Numbered from the stretch's first letter, positions 48,201 through 53,672 are shown. The stretch: DNA of 64,000 nt from Rhineura floridana (GCF_030035675.1 NC_084482.1:71461120-71525119), one strand, 5' to 3'. Program-made: numbers and translations. Notes: generated by a model not told the origin, from the letters alone.

Positions 48201-49646
48201 ATAACTGAAATCACTCTGAGGGCTACTTTTATATTGTTACTAACTCATAGTGGCCACTTACCATTTATTCAGTGACAAATCAAAGCTTTAATCTTTTACA
48301 CTAATTGAAAACTGAGTTGGCTTTTGCATATGCATCAGCGTAGAAACTTAGCTGTCCTGGGCAAATATTCTATCTGGACTGCTGGATTCTGCACTAAAGA
48401 GTCCTCATTGCAAGTTTCAATACAGGTGTGGAGAGCCTTTGGCCCTCCAGTTGCTGAACTAAAACTCCCACCATCCCTGACCATTGGCCATGCTTGCTGG
48501 GGTTGATGGGAGTTGTAGTACAACAACATTTGGAAAGCCAAAGGTTCCCTATATGTGTTTTAACAGATAAGATACTCATTGTCATATCCTAAATCTGCCA
48601 TACAACGCTACTATACCACAGGTGACTGTCTTAAAGATATTTGTCAAGGAGTAGTATTCTCTTCAGATAAATTACCCTCAAAGACTGCCAACAACACATA
48701 CACACACTACCTCTAAGGAGCACAAGGTGGCACACATGGTTCTCCTCTCTCTCCCTTTTATTCTGACAACAACCCTGTGAGGTAGATTAGGCTGAGAGAC
48801 TGTGACTGGCCCAAAGTCATGTAGCAAGCTTCATTGCTAGGGTTGCTAGGTTCAGGGCCTGAGACTGATCCTGTATCTTTAGGAGAAGAGAAAGTCAGCC
48901 AAGTGCAGGTGTTCTTGCTACACTGTGATGGGAAAAATGGGAGGCTGGGCCTGGCAACCAAGAGGTCTTCTGTATCTTTAAAAGTTGTGCAGGAGGAAGG
49001 GAGAATTTCACCTTGTGGTTTTTCCCATTACAGTGTTGCAAGAACACCTGCACATGGCTGACTTTCTCTTCTCCTTAAGATACAGGATCAGTTTCAGGCC
49101 ATGAACCTGGCAACCCTATCGCTGAGTAGAGATTTGAGACCTGATCTCCCAGGTCCTAGTGTGACACTATAACCACTATACCATACTGGCTCTTGTATAA
49201 TATTTGTTTAATGCAAATCCTTGGTGTGTGTTCAGAATATATTGTATTTTATGTTAACCGCCCAGAGAGCTATTGCTAGTCGGGTGGTATATAAGTTTAA
49301 GAAATAAATAAATATAATAATATATGGGAAAGGTTTGCTAACTATATGAACCACACTACCTGAATTTGAAACACCCACAAATATAGTTTTCCAGATAAAA
49401 CTACTTTGTATCAGAATTAGGTAAACACCAAATCAGAGTTTGACCAAAAGCTTGTGTATTTAGTTAATGGAAAATATCTTTTCTTGCAGTATTGAAGTAT
49501 TTCCATGCCTAGAACCTAGCTACTGCTTACAAAAGACAAGAACCAGAAGGGCCTGTTTGCAGGAAGAGGAAGATGTTGGACTGGCCAAATACTTACCTAA
49601 GTCTTTATTGCTTCCCATCAATACTTTTGCAGGCATTGTTCAGTGA
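3237..49646 (+). CDS. PIK3R6: PIK3R6, phosphoinositide-3-kinase regulatory subunit 6 (p84/p87PIKAP), 19 coding exons
   Basis: Regulatory partner of the PI3K-gamma catalytic subunit p110-gamma. In this family it links the kinase to G-beta-gamma released by GPCRs at the plasma membrane. Coding exons read from the sequence: 3237-3249, 3966-4049, 9125-9216, 11807-11875, 13699-13831, 16244-16313, 16410-16593, 20786-20933, 23127-23219, 25684-26143, 26637-26736, 26882-27004, 27787-27897, 29080-29170, 29570-29640, 30988-31078, 32789-32859, 47875-47987, 49490-49646. Every intron is GT-AG and all phases join, giving 2274 nt (757 residues plus TGA); the human protein is about 754. Recognisable family segments are the N-terminal helical region (LHKK, LLTLP.PYC), the STDSGIERDLP motif (about residues 342-352), HTARVLVLGDDR (about 425-436), which opens the C-terminal region, and the closing PINTFAGIVQ. 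The paralogue PIK3R5 fits much less well. No broken exon is seen. Confidence 0.96.
3966..4049 (+). CDS. PIK3R6: PIK3R6 coding exon 2
   Basis: Encodes about residues 5-32, including VESDFLRSVHALLREL, which matches the human N terminus (VELDLQRSVQAVLREL). Two AG dinucleotides sit two bases apart at the acceptor (3964-3967). Only the first keeps the frame with exon 1. The donor is gtaaga. Confidence 0.9.
4050..4800. other. first part of PIK3R6 intron 2, nothing recognised
   Basis: No exon, structured RNA or known repeat is visible. Small reading frames here lack codon bias and splice signals. Confidence 0.4.
5150..5633 (-). repeat. possible LTR-derived repeat, unresolved
   Basis: An intermediate-repeat-looking block. 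On the minus strand it begins TGTTATGGGGTTGG and has an AATAAA-rich stretch about 400 bases in, as LTRs do. I found no matching 5-bp duplication at its ends, so this is a suspicion only. Confidence 0.25.
6457..6900 (+). mobile_element. Bov-B/RTE LINE reverse-transcriptase fragment
   Basis: The frame reads KAGLQLNIKKTKIMTT, DYQYLGTVINQNGD and LNTKVRIIQTMVFPISIY, typical of the Bov-B reverse transcriptase. Downstream, in another frame, is GHIMRRHDSLEKTIMLGKTE, the end of the same ORF. About 80-100 residues are missing between the two blocks, so this copy is internally deleted and dead. Confidence 0.85.
7460..7490. repeat. TG/CG microsatellite
   Basis: Alternating TGTGTGTGCGTGCGTGCGTG run of about 30 bases. 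It is purine-pyrimidine alternating and hence potentially Z-DNA forming. Confidence 0.9.
7785..8030. repeat. dispersed repeat with GGGCTGTACTCAATGTAGCAC end
   Basis: Shares its start (gtactcaatgtagcacta), a CCAGAGCAGAT core and a GGGGGAGAGGAGGG block with 29810-30005. It is probably a palindromic non-autonomous element (the right end reads tgaataccaccctat). The family is unknown to me. Confidence 0.45.
9125..9216 (+). CDS. PIK3R6: PIK3R6 coding exon 3
   Basis: Encodes GMLRWTLHKKIDRNPS and ILVKELER, matching the human GMWRWSLHKKVERDPG region. The acceptor cccccag ends at 9124 and the donor gtaaga starts at 9217, in phase 0. It lies behind a 5.1-kb intron filled by a transposon nest. Confidence 0.95.
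9665..10600. repeat. GC-richer repeat with internal degenerate tandem units
   Basis: Contains repeated variants of GCAGGATCAGTCCCTCAG and GGAAAGGACCTT/GGAAAGTATTGC, with alternating phrases about turning points such as TTGGTTGTTGAGCC. Possible inverted ends are GCTCCAAATTTGG and CCAGATCTGGAGC. No coding potential is convincing. The family is not identified. Confidence 0.4.
11225..11460 (-). repeat. diverged MIR-like CORE-SINE
   Basis: The CORE-like stretch cttgtccaaggccagtcagt followed by a tRNA-B-box-like part (ggaatttaaacc) lies in the order expected for a minus-strand MIR-type SINE. It is strongly decayed. Confidence 0.4.
11807..11875 (+). CDS. PIK3R6: PIK3R6 coding exon 4
   Basis: Encodes 23 residues, AERCSYRQYIIPLLHTLMYT then LIK, matching human AESEDLRHVIIPLLHTVMYV. 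The exon is in phase 0 at both ends, with acceptor tctctag and donor gtgagg. It is short but unmistakable. Confidence 0.95.
13699..13831 (+). CDS. PIK3R6: PIK3R6 coding exon 5
   Basis: Encodes TPCIPDDLYERVYDFCKKLL followed by TLPKPYCTIGLDYARQLK. The LLTLPxPYCT core is a family hallmark. The acceptor is ctgccccag and the donor gtgtgc; the exon ends in phase 1. Confidence 0.96.
13832..16243. other. PIK3R6 intron 5, mostly unique sequence
   Basis: No exon was found. The only recognisable part is an L2-like tail at about 15930-16015 (gtaagctgctttgggggtct, then ggcagcctagaaataaa). Reading frames here are short and unbiased. Confidence 0.5.
16244..16313 (+). CDS. PIK3R6: PIK3R6 coding exon 6
   Basis: Encodes GVLYQRMVSAEQSLKNDSFP then YQEK, against human GTLYQRMVIAEQNLTNELYP. 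The acceptor is tttattag and the donor gtaagt. It is only 96 bases from the next exon. Confidence 0.95.
16410..16593 (+). CDS. PIK3R6: PIK3R6 coding exon 7
   Basis: Encodes VFMFADPDLLSEAVCQALID and later CVIEHAFQAVLKEHCDV. The human counterpart reads VFLFVDPELVSASVCSALLL. The acceptor is ttgcccag and the donor gtattg; the exon ends in phase 0 after ...HSILQ. Confidence 0.95.
17637..17735. repeat. short palindromic repeat of the ACTTAATGAGACTTATTTCTGAG type
   Basis: A common squamate short repeat with the phrases cctcactgaacttaatgaga and cttatttctgagtagacac. Related pieces lie at 17120-17230, 54590-54665, 57330-57400 and 63200-63305. Probably a MITE; the ends are not clear. Confidence 0.45.
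18730..19420. repeat. GA-rich variable tract with octamer motifs (copy 1)
   Basis: Alternates purine runs (GGGAGG, GAGGAG, GGGGAAGG) with a repeated phrase TGATCATTTGCATGCTTAT then TGAGTTCAATGGGATTTA. Perfect ATTTGCAT octamers lie at 18730, 18843, 19095 and 19280, with a one-base variant at 19044. Confidence 0.85.
19565..19873. mobile_element. palindromic MITE, 'CCACATCCACAC' family
   Basis: The arms read cacatccacactagacctt and the reverse aaggtatggcgtgggtgtgg. Inner phrases about GGGTGCTGAGAGTTGCTAG and its complement CTCAGCA flank a GAGCTC centre. A second copy lies at the same place in the other composite repeat (36146-36434). Confidence 0.6.
20786..20933 (+). CDS. PIK3R6: PIK3R6 coding exon 8
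   Basis: Encodes AKPLHVTEHCFQQVMAATEH and ends YVEELGKIYSALLSTSDK. This fits the human segment with RLEEIYCSLLG. The acceptor is ctgacag and the donor gtaagt. It is one of the less conserved exons, but length and phase fit. Confidence 0.92.
21415..22198 (-). mobile_element. solo LTR (LTR-retroelement fossil)
   Basis: A 784-bp block bounded by TGTGATG...CATCACA with a perfect 5-bp target duplication GGCAT (21410-21414 and 22199-22203). On the minus strand it has an early TATATATGG box and a later AATAAA-type signal, so it is in antisense to PIK3R6. No internal coding part remains, as expected after LTR-LTR recombination. Gypsy or ERV origin cannot be told. Confidence 0.75.
22205..22445 (-). 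mobile_element. MIR-like CORE-SINE
   Basis: On the minus strand it has a tRNA-like head (tagtggttagagtgttcacc, B box GGTTCAAACCC), the CORE phrase gtgaccttgggtcagtcatc, a middle acctacctcacagcattg and an L2-like tail with (AAAT)n. It lies only a few bases beyond the solo LTR. Confidence 0.75.
22636..22862 (-). mobile_element. Sauria-type SINE (tRNA head, Bov-B tail)
   Basis: On the minus strand it has the head agtgtggtgtagtggttaag with B box GGTTCGAATCC, then gaagctcaccgggtgacctt, and a 3' tail tcatagggtcgacataagtc then gaatcgacttgaaggcag. That tail resembles the Bov-B LINE 3' end. This arrangement is characteristic of squamate Sauria SINEs. Confidence 0.8.
23127..23219 (+). CDS. PIK3R6: PIK3R6 coding exon 9
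   Basis: Encodes GIPLPNPNISFHLWRDEDQL, matching human SIPLPSPYITFHLWTGEEQL. The acceptor is cctacag and the donor gtgagt. It ends after the first base of a Trp codon that the next exon completes. Confidence 0.95.
23366..23900 (-). mobile_element. CR1 LINE 3' end
   Basis: The minus-strand frame (23578-23790) reads GLETKPYEERLKELGMFSLE then KRRPRGDMIVLFKSLKG, the conserved C terminus of CR1 ORF2. The 3' end carries the CR1-type ATGATTCTATG repeat (on the plus strand catagaatcatagatcat). It is 5'-truncated. Confidence 0.9.
23900..25683. other. rest of PIK3R6 intron 9
   Basis: AT-rich sequence with LINE/SINE-tail-like pieces at about 24030-24200 and 24720-24850 (ending cagcttacacacttttaaaa). 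Nothing else is recognised. No extra exon is apparent. Confidence 0.4.
25684..26143 (+). CDS. PIK3R6: PIK3R6 coding exon 10 (largest)
   Basis: This 460-base exon encodes the central linker. It opens KELVMFLRS, carries FSVLSTDSGIERDLPAP and the basic LQRKGCMKKKGSS stretch, and ends with RLHTARVLVLGDDRVLGRLT then QAYYSLR. STDSGIERDLP is identical in human PIK3R6. The acceptor is cattttag and the donor gtaagt. The Ser-rich basic linker between the two motifs is the least conserved part. Confidence 0.97.
26637..26736 (+). CDS. PIK3R6: PIK3R6 coding exon 11
   Basis: Encodes KRESRRAFLTPRLKVQFYYV then PVAEEQ, against human KRETQKFCLTPRLSLQLYYI. The acceptor is attcctag and the donor gttagc, so the donor is weak at +3. 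Confidence 0.94.
26882..27004 (+). CDS. PIK3R6: PIK3R6 coding exon 12
   Basis: Encodes CELAAYLGRADPWYESNINT then LCHMIPKLATM. The human counterpart is GELATFLGRVDPWYQSNVNT, and DPWY is a conserved motif also present in PIK3R5. The acceptor is tcttccag and the donor gtagga. Confidence 0.96.
27045..27183. mobile_element. palindromic hAT-type MITE with target duplication
   Basis: Starts CAGGGATGGGAAAC and ends CCCCACCTTTG, with the centre GCCAATGGTCAGGGACAATGG. It is flanked by CCTTAGAT (27037-27044) and CCTTAGAA (27184-27191), an 8-bp duplication with one mismatch. It lies 41 bases after PIK3R6 exon 12. Confidence 0.75.
27333..27475. mobile_element. palindromic hAT-type MITE
   Basis: The arms read ccagatgttattggactaca and caacaacatctggaggac, with the usual cagccccagccagcattggc centre. 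It sits 150 bases from the copy at 27045 in the same intron. Confidence 0.6.
27787..27897 (+). CDS. PIK3R6: PIK3R6 coding exon 13
   Basis: Encodes 37 residues including ELFIIDVIAYYVRLGLQPVF and FQVYAVK, against human DPFILDVITYYIRMGTQPIY. It is in phase 0 at both ends, with acceptor catgcag and donor gtgagt. Confidence 0.95.
28007..29053. mobile_element. non-autonomous hAT-type element (copy B)
   Basis: Begins CAGAGCTTGGAAG and ends CTTCCAAGGTCTG, with AGTAAT/GTTACTT-rich subterminal regions. It is the reverse of the element at 5714-8935 but compact (1047 bp). I see no clear target duplication. Its right end is 26 bases from PIK3R6 exon 14, so it contributes to that intron's branch-point region. 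Confidence 0.75.
29080..29170 (+). CDS. PIK3R6: PIK3R6 coding exon 14
   Basis: Encodes LFFSNPTWEPSEDIFLTELH then LMLEEFNCSR, against human IFFSDLSQDPTEDIFLIELK. The acceptor is cctttcag and the donor gtctgt. The acceptor lies only 27 bases after the end of a 1-kb hAT-like repeat. Confidence 0.93.
29570..29640 (+). CDS. PIK3R6: PIK3R6 coding exon 15
   Basis: Encodes SVPMKKKPVTEVPGADLILV then YKK, corresponding to human GAELSLCYQKA. The acceptor is tttaacag and the donor gtgagg. A solo LTR begins 42 bases downstream. Confidence 0.9.
29682..30557 (-). mobile_element. solo LTR (LTR-retroelement fossil) carrying a smaller repeat
   Basis: An 876-bp block bounded by TGTCCTGTTCTC...GTGACATGACA, with the 5-bp target duplication GGTAC at 29677-29681 and 30558-30562. 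A separate repeat (about 29810-30005, shared with 7785-8030) lies inside. No coding region is left. It is antisense to PIK3R6. Confidence 0.7.
30988..31078 (+). CDS. PIK3R6: PIK3R6 coding exon 16
   Basis: Encodes VLLSNREKEETLSLRSTGLV then MKAIPSNETE, against human REVTVSLRATGLILKAIPAS. The acceptor is tgtctag and the donor gtaaag; the exon ends in phase 1. Confidence 0.95.
32333..32378. repeat. short tandem repeat, (ACAGCCACAC)n
   Basis: About four copies of a 10-base unit, cagccacaca, with little divergence. Confidence 0.9.
32789..32859 (+). CDS. PIK3R6: PIK3R6 coding exon 17
   Basis: Encodes LVCLSVNTAEVVKTSNLSGR then SYS, against human TCLNVNVTEVVKSSNLAGKS. The acceptor is ctgtgcag and the donor gtaagt. 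It is followed by the 15-kb intron 17. Confidence 0.95.
35320..35735. repeat. GA-rich variable tract with octamer motifs (copy 2)
   Basis: Same structure as at 18730-19420. Perfect ATTTGCAT octamers lie at 35320, 35523 and 35706, each followed by a TTGAGTTCAATGG phrase and separated by long GGGAGG/GGAGGGG runs. Confidence 0.85.
35757..35962 (-). mobile_element. Sauria-type SINE within composite repeat copy 2
   Basis: Carries the Bov-B-like tail (atggactgccttcaagtcga on the plus strand) and the CORE-like tcaaggtcacccagtgagct. Absent at the corresponding place in copy 1, so it inserted after the two copies separated. Confidence 0.75.
36146..36434. mobile_element. palindromic MITE, 'CCACATCCACAC' family, second copy
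   Basis: The arms ggccacatccacaccagacc and tctggtgtgggtgtggc close a near-palindrome of about 290 bases. The inner phrase cttcccaggattctttgagg is typical of this squamate repeat. Confidence 0.6.
37679..40219 (+). mobile_element. L1 LINE insertion with inverted 5' part
   Basis: The insertion is flanked by an 18-bp perfect duplication TGGTCCAGTATAGGTTTT (37661-37678 and 40220-40237). From the left come a poly(T) and about 100 bases of L1 3' end in reverse, then from about 37780 the L1 5' UTR, ORF1 and the start of ORF2 in the forward direction. This is the arrangement left by twin priming (5' inversion). Most of ORF2 is absent. Confidence 0.88.
38571..39485 (+). CDS. L1 ORF1 protein (RNA-binding chaperone), intact frame
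   Basis: 304 residues. It begins MTTKKTTKAQGRRGS, then a long Lys/Glu coiled coil (about residues 25-100: IKQEIKQEMKIELTD, IKEDAKNTKEKVQTLENRTD), then an RRM-like part with CLRFRAIPEETGEDIRDKI, and a C-terminal domain with RDVLVHFVKKTTRDM and FTFRQQKYRLNTVQKAR. These are the parts of vertebrate L1 ORF1p. The ATG at 38571 is chosen over an earlier in-frame TTG. No stop or frameshift is present. Confidence 0.9.
   Translation: MTTKKTTKAQGRRGSIDTQEEDIPPEMFQKIMEGINAIKQEIKQEMKIELTDIKDYIKTQVDEIKGTIGQIKEDAKNTKEKVQTLENRTDILNLELEKNLDYLAMTEMRNKEHCLRFRAIPEETGEDIRDKIVNALVKFLDLNEDRMEFEIDKVYRINSRYATMKKIPRDVLVHFVKKTTRDMVLQQHFKYTFKIDGKEILVMKEIPIRLLRKRKEYAFLTEKLKQCKIQFRWDVPEGVIFTFRQQKYRLNTVQKARDFLRKASKDMEEDKLKDMDTVPGKQSQQGYAEEGKEDDGSKGASGKF
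39501..40232 (+). pseudogene. L1 ORF2, apurinic endonuclease domain only
   Basis: About 240 residues carrying every APE-type endonuclease motif: WNINGAN (about residue 8), CLQETHI (35), GIYAPNED (105), MGDWNGVI (137), FSRIDMIW (199) and SDHNPVIL (227). The frame then runs into an A-rich stretch and the target duplication. The reverse transcriptase and C-terminal domains are not in this copy. It follows ORF1 by 15 bases. Confidence 0.9.
42214..42543 (+). repeat. LTR segment, left copy (fossil)
   Basis: Begins TGTCTTCAG and ends GGACGGGACA. Contains a TATA-type box at about 42336 and AATAAA at about 42481. Paired with 46932-47261. Confidence 0.9.
46932..47261 (+). repeat. LTR segment, right copy (fossil)
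   Basis: Same length as the left copy and about 96% identical by eye; most differences are CpG-type transitions. Preceded by a purine-rich tract (about 46912-46929) that fits a polypurine tract. Confidence 0.9.
47875..47987 (+). CDS. PIK3R6: PIK3R6 coding exon 18
   Basis: Encodes LVPNTIRTRNIRIRSTEQRT then FTVCLDKDSRRIYKNVNR, against human NTFRTNNIQIQSRDQRLLTL and SLDKDDQ. The acceptor is tgttttag and the donor gtaggg. Confidence 0.95.
48423..48557. mobile_element. palindromic hAT-type MITE
   Basis: The arms read gcctttggccctccagttgc and the reverse gccaaaggttccct, with the centre ccctgaccattggccatgct. No clear target duplication. Confidence 0.6.
48710..49195 (-). mobile_element. MIR-like CORE-SINE interrupted by a MITE
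   Basis: Plus-strand parts caaccctgtgaggtagatta and ctggcccaaagtcatgtagc continue after the insert as gagtagagatttgagacctg and ataaccactataccatactg, which together form one reversed SINE. Confidence 0.7.
48839..49117. mobile_element. fold-back MITE with 80-bp inverted ends (AGGGTTGCTAGG)
   Basis: The left end agggttgctaggttcagggc is the complement of the right end gttcaggccatgaacctgg + caaccct region, and complementarity runs for about 80 bases through gtgcaggtgttcttgc. Flanks ATTGCT (48833-48838) and ATCGCT (49118-49123) look like a target duplication. A related element lies at 51056-51376. Confidence 0.75.
49230..49325 (+). repeat. LINE/SINE 3' tail
   Basis: Reads ttaaccgcccagagagctat then gggtggtatataagtttaag and an (AAAT)n run, a common L2-type tail in squamates. 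It adjoins the SINE above. Confidence 0.5.
49490..49646 (+). CDS. PIK3R6: PIK3R6 last coding exon
   Basis: Encodes the C terminus, SIEVFPCLEPSYCLQKT to LLLPINTFAGIVQ, then TGA at 49644-49646. The human protein ends LLMPINTFSGIVQ, and PIK3R5 shares the PIxTFSG ending. The acceptor is ttcttgcag. Confidence 0.96.
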
Positions 49647-50001
49647 AAAAGCTGATAATCACAGCTGTTAAATCTTGTGTCGAGTTTCAGTAGGGAATAT
49701 CCCAGTGATTGGGTCCCAGCATGAAGTGCTCCAGGGAAAAAGCAAAAAGCAAGGGAACATGACCAGAATAACAGCTCAGGTCTGCAGCAGGAGATGAAGC
49801 CCAGCCTAATATAGACAAGTGTGCTTCTGTAATAGTGGTGGATAAACTGGGGTGCAGGTACAAAATGAAACGAAGTATGAGCATTTCAGACTTTGGTGCT
49901 ATTTCCTAGGAAGGTATTTTTTTCTTCTTCTAGCAGTCAAAGAAAGGATAATCATTTTGTTTCACATGTGCACAACAGTGAAATGGAAACAACTAACGCT
50001 A

Positions 50002-50007
50002 AATAAA
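50002..50007 (+). promoter_or_regulatory. candidate PIK3R6 poly(A) signal AATAAA
   Basis: First canonical AATAAA after the stop codon, about 356 bases downstream of it. The sequence up to here looks unique. The actual cleavage site cannot be seen. Confidence 0.5.
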
Positions 50008-50539
50008 TTTTCCTTAAAATAACCCCTCGGGAACCCTGGTCATGATCGCAACTCTGTTGAGTCAAGCATTGCCCAACAATGGTAAAGATATGTTTATTCT
50101 GTGGAACTACCACAGACTGGTAAGCAACTGTTCTGAATTTACGGATTTAGAGTTAATGAACTGGTAATGCTGTACATAGTTGTGCATTAATTCCTATAAT
50201 ATGCTACCCATCAAGGGAATTGGGGAAAAAATGCTTGGGACTTTAGAGAAGTGTATGAACAGTGTTTGACATATCAGTGGTGGTGACTGCATGAAATAGC
50301 ACAACATATATCTCATAGACAGAACAAAATCATGTGTGGATAGAGATCAAGCATTTTTCTATGAAAACTGGACACTTTACTTTCTTGTAGAGTATTTTCA
50401 CCATAAAGGCAAGCACAGGTGATCAACCTCCAGCACTGATTGAATGGATGAAGGAATTTTTGGTGCTCCTGCACAGGAGCAGGAAGGTTAGTGGGCTTTG
50501 CTGTGGCACAGTCAAGCCCATGCTTCTGCCTGCCTCCAG

Positions 50540-50700
50540 TGTTATTTATTTATTTATTAAATATTTCTGCGTTGCCGTTTGGCAATTCCCCAGCTTACAA
50601 ATAAATTAAAACAAAAGACAATATAAGTAGTAAAACAAAAACAGAGCTAAAAACCAGAACCAGGTGTTAAAACATACAACTGGAAGAGAGAACAACAAAT
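50540..50700 (-). repeat. reversed LINE/SINE tail
   Basis: A (TTTA)n run followed by ctgcgttgccgtttggcaat and cttacaaataaattaaaaca, which looks like the 3' end of a minus-strand LINE or SINE. The family is uncertain. Confidence 0.4.
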
Positions 50701-51055
50701 AAAATCACTGTTCTTGAAGATGTCATGAAGCTTTGTCTTCTTGCTGCTGCAGTCTGCTCTTCTAATATTTATCACAAATGGCTCCCTAATCATACCTGAG
50801 GATTTATCCAGTGCTCTGCAAGCTATATCCCAATGTTTCAAGAATAGCACACATTACACAAGCACACACTGGGAAGTTCTTATATAGCAGGGCATAGCTG
50901 ATTTAGATGGATAAATGCAAAGTCAGAATGTAAATGTAATATCCCATCCAAATCACCCAGATAAATTCTTCAATTAATTTATACCCCACCCCAAATCAGT
51001 TCTTCAGTTCATTTGAAAAAAATGGAAATGGACTGCCTTCAAGTCGATTCCGACT

Positions 51056-51376
51056 AGGGTTGCCAGGTTCAGGGCCTGAGACTGACCCTGTATCGTTAGG
51101 AGAAGAAAAAGTCAGTCAAGTGCAGGTGTTCTTGCAACCCTCTAATGCAGTCTTTCCCAACCAGTGTGCCTCCAGATGTTGTTGGACCACAATTCCCATC
51201 TTTCCTGACCATTGGCAATGCTGGCTGAGGCTGATGGGAGTTGTGGTCCAACAACATCTGGAGGCACACTGATTGAAAAAGGCTGCTGTAATGAGAAAAA
51301 CCACAAGGTGGAATTCTCCCTTCCTCCTGCTCAACTTTTAAAGATACTGAAGACCTCTTGGTTGCAGCCTCCACTA
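51056..51376. mobile_element. AGGGTTGCCAGG-family MITE inside the SINE
   Basis: Starts agggttgccaggttcagggc and ends ggttgcagcctccact(a). It is flanked by the perfect duplication ATTCCGACT (51047-51055 and 51377-51385). Related in reverse to 48839-49117 but lacking the same right arm. Confidence 0.75.
51148..51285. mobile_element. palindromic hAT MITE inside the MITE
   Basis: Inverted ends CAGTCTTTCCCAACCAGTGT and the complement of CACTGATTGAAAAAGGCTG. It is flanked by CTCTAATG (51140-51147) and CTGTAATG (51286-51293), an 8-bp duplication with one mismatch. This is the clearest copy for defining the family as hAT-like. Confidence 0.85.
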
Positions 51377-52952
51377 ATTCCGACTTATGGTAGCCCTACA
51401 AATAGGGTTTTCATGGTAAGCAGTATGCAGAGGTGGTTTACCATTGCCTTCCTCTGAGGCAATGACTGGCCCAAGGTCACCAGTGAACTTCATGGCTATG
51501 TGGGGATTCAAACCCTAGTCTTCCATGTCATAGTCCAACATTCTAACCACTGTGCCACACTGACTCCCTCTGTTCATTTACCCCCCGTTAATTTCTCAAC
51601 ATATCTTGCACCAGATCAACTCCCCTTCATTTACTCTCATTGATTACCCCCTTCCTCACAATAATCTCTGGATAAAGACATCTTAAGTTCCCACAAATTA
51701 ACATCCAACCAGTAAGCCAGATCATTCCCCAATTTAATTTTGCTTGAATTCATTACCCACCGAGAAAGCACTTAGAAAAAAATGTGGGGTTTGTGGTTTG
51801 TGAGCTGACCCCTAGCAATGCTGCTGGTTCTCAGCACAAACAGTATTGTATTTCTACTTCAGTTGCACCATGTCTGAATGTTAGTAATTTACAAGCAAGG
51901 CCATGAGGTTTATTGCAAGGGTGGGGGGCACTAAGAGTAGACATAAGCTGGAATGTGGAAAGAGGAACAAATTTCCTACTGAGGAAAAAATAATAAAAAT
52001 ATAGATAAAACATCTGATGGAGCCACAGATAGTATGCTCCTGATACTCCCATAGGTTGCTATGTAGGATAGTGACTTCTAAAAAGAAAGTTTTCAACACG
52101 TCTGCGGTCTTAAGCTTTTTTAAAAAAATTGGTTCTCAAAGCATGCTGCTGTGGCTAGATGTAACATACCAGAAGATTAAATTATTGATTGCTTTTAACT
52201 CAGTAATGGATATATCTGTATTAAATAAACATGTATATTATGTAAATTAATTATAAATTATTTGTACAGGTGTAATACAGGTTATATATTCAAAAGAGGA
52301 ATCCTTTAATTTCATTAAATAATTTCGAAAGATGTTTGATGTTGTGTATGTGTGATCATTGACTGAAGAGGGAAGATATCCTGGAGAGGTCACTTATAAA
52401 AATAGGATTTGTGTTCCCTGTCTCATGTGCCTTCTGTTTCCATTGTAAGATTGTATAACATACTGAATAGAGCACCATTTATGTGACTCCTAAGATACAT
52501 ATTCACCCTCTTATTGTAAGTGCAATAAAGTGGATGTGTGTGTTTGTTGTAATTCCAAAGTTTTGTCTTGCAGTCTCCAATCGATCATCTAATTTTAGGA
52601 ATACCCTTAGTTTCCAAAGTGGAAAGATGGATAGGGGTGTTATGATCCTGGAGATGATATGCAAAAAACAACAACTGGGACATTGAACATGATTGTTTCT
52701 AGAGTACAGGAGGAGAATCCTTTCAGTTCTAAGAGATTTTAAGCATTCAATTTTAGTAGCATTGTGGAGGTACAAAAGGTGGTCCTGATTTCTTTCTATC
52801 TTTTATGATGCTTTATGCTCAACCCAAAGCTTTTTGTAATCTATTACTGGTAGGCTACTACAATATGGCTTTGGAAACAGTAAGAGCTAAATAGTTTGGC
52901 TTTCTAGATGAATCTAATCTGCTTTCAGCTCCTATACTTGTAGGAGCATTTT

Positions 52953-53082
52953 CAGTCGTTCCCAACCTTTGGGTCCCCGGATATTGCTGGACTATATAAT
53001 TCCCCATCATTCCTGACCATTGGCCATGTTGGCTGGGGCTGATGGGAGTTGTAGTCCAAGAACATCTGGGGTTGAAAGGCTG
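52953..53082. mobile_element. palindromic MITE with extended inverted flanks
   Basis: Ends CAGTCGTTCCCAACCTTTGG and the complement of GGGTTGAAAGGCTG. The complementarity continues outwards (GAGCATTTT/AAAATGCT), so this copy may belong to a subfamily with longer ends. Confidence 0.65.
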
Positions 53083-53611
53083 AAAATGCTATACTGCCAA
53101 AGCAGGGCAAATATAAAATATTCTTAAATTCTAGTCAAGCAGTATCAGACCTAAATAGCAGATCTCTCTTCCAAATTATCCAGCTGCACTCCTTGTAGTT
53201 GTACACCCTGGTCCTACCCACGGCTATTCAGAAGTCAGCATTAGTTTTAGTGGTTTACCTCCAAGTTAATATGCTTAAGACTAGTCTTAAAGCCTGATTC
53301 CACATAAGTGAGATGTTAAAATAAGCTATGTACATTGAAACTTTATACTGTTCCAGAGAAATCCATCTGTGCATCACTTTCACACATTTCACACATAAGG
53401 ACTACTTAAAGACCAAGTAGATTGAACTGGAAATGAAATAAACCTACTTAAAGACAAACCACCTGTAAAAAAATTTACCAGTGAAAAATTAATCAGTCTC
53501 TGAAAAGGAATACCTTCTCATAGGAGGCAAGCAAACCTGTAAAAAGCAGAACCAAATACTCTGTAAACACATTTTCTCACATGTGAGAGAAAATTCAGAT
53601 GTCTTGGTGAT

Positions 53612-53672
53612 TTTTTATTAGTATTATTTATTGATTTATATCCTGCCCTTCCTCCCAGTAGGAGTCCAGGTA
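53612..53672 (-). repeat. LINE/SINE tail fragment
   Basis: Reads attgatttatatcctgccct then tcctcccagtaggag, the same tail as at 300-370 and 2824-2898. Confidence 0.5.

Larger units (their letters stand above)
51016..51568 (-). mobile_element. Sauria-type SINE holding a nested MITE pair
   Basis: The SINE parts are 51016-51055 (atggactgccttcaagtcga) and 51377-51568 (cgacttatggtagccctaca to ccactgtgccacactgactc). The gap is filled by the element described next. Confidence 0.8.
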
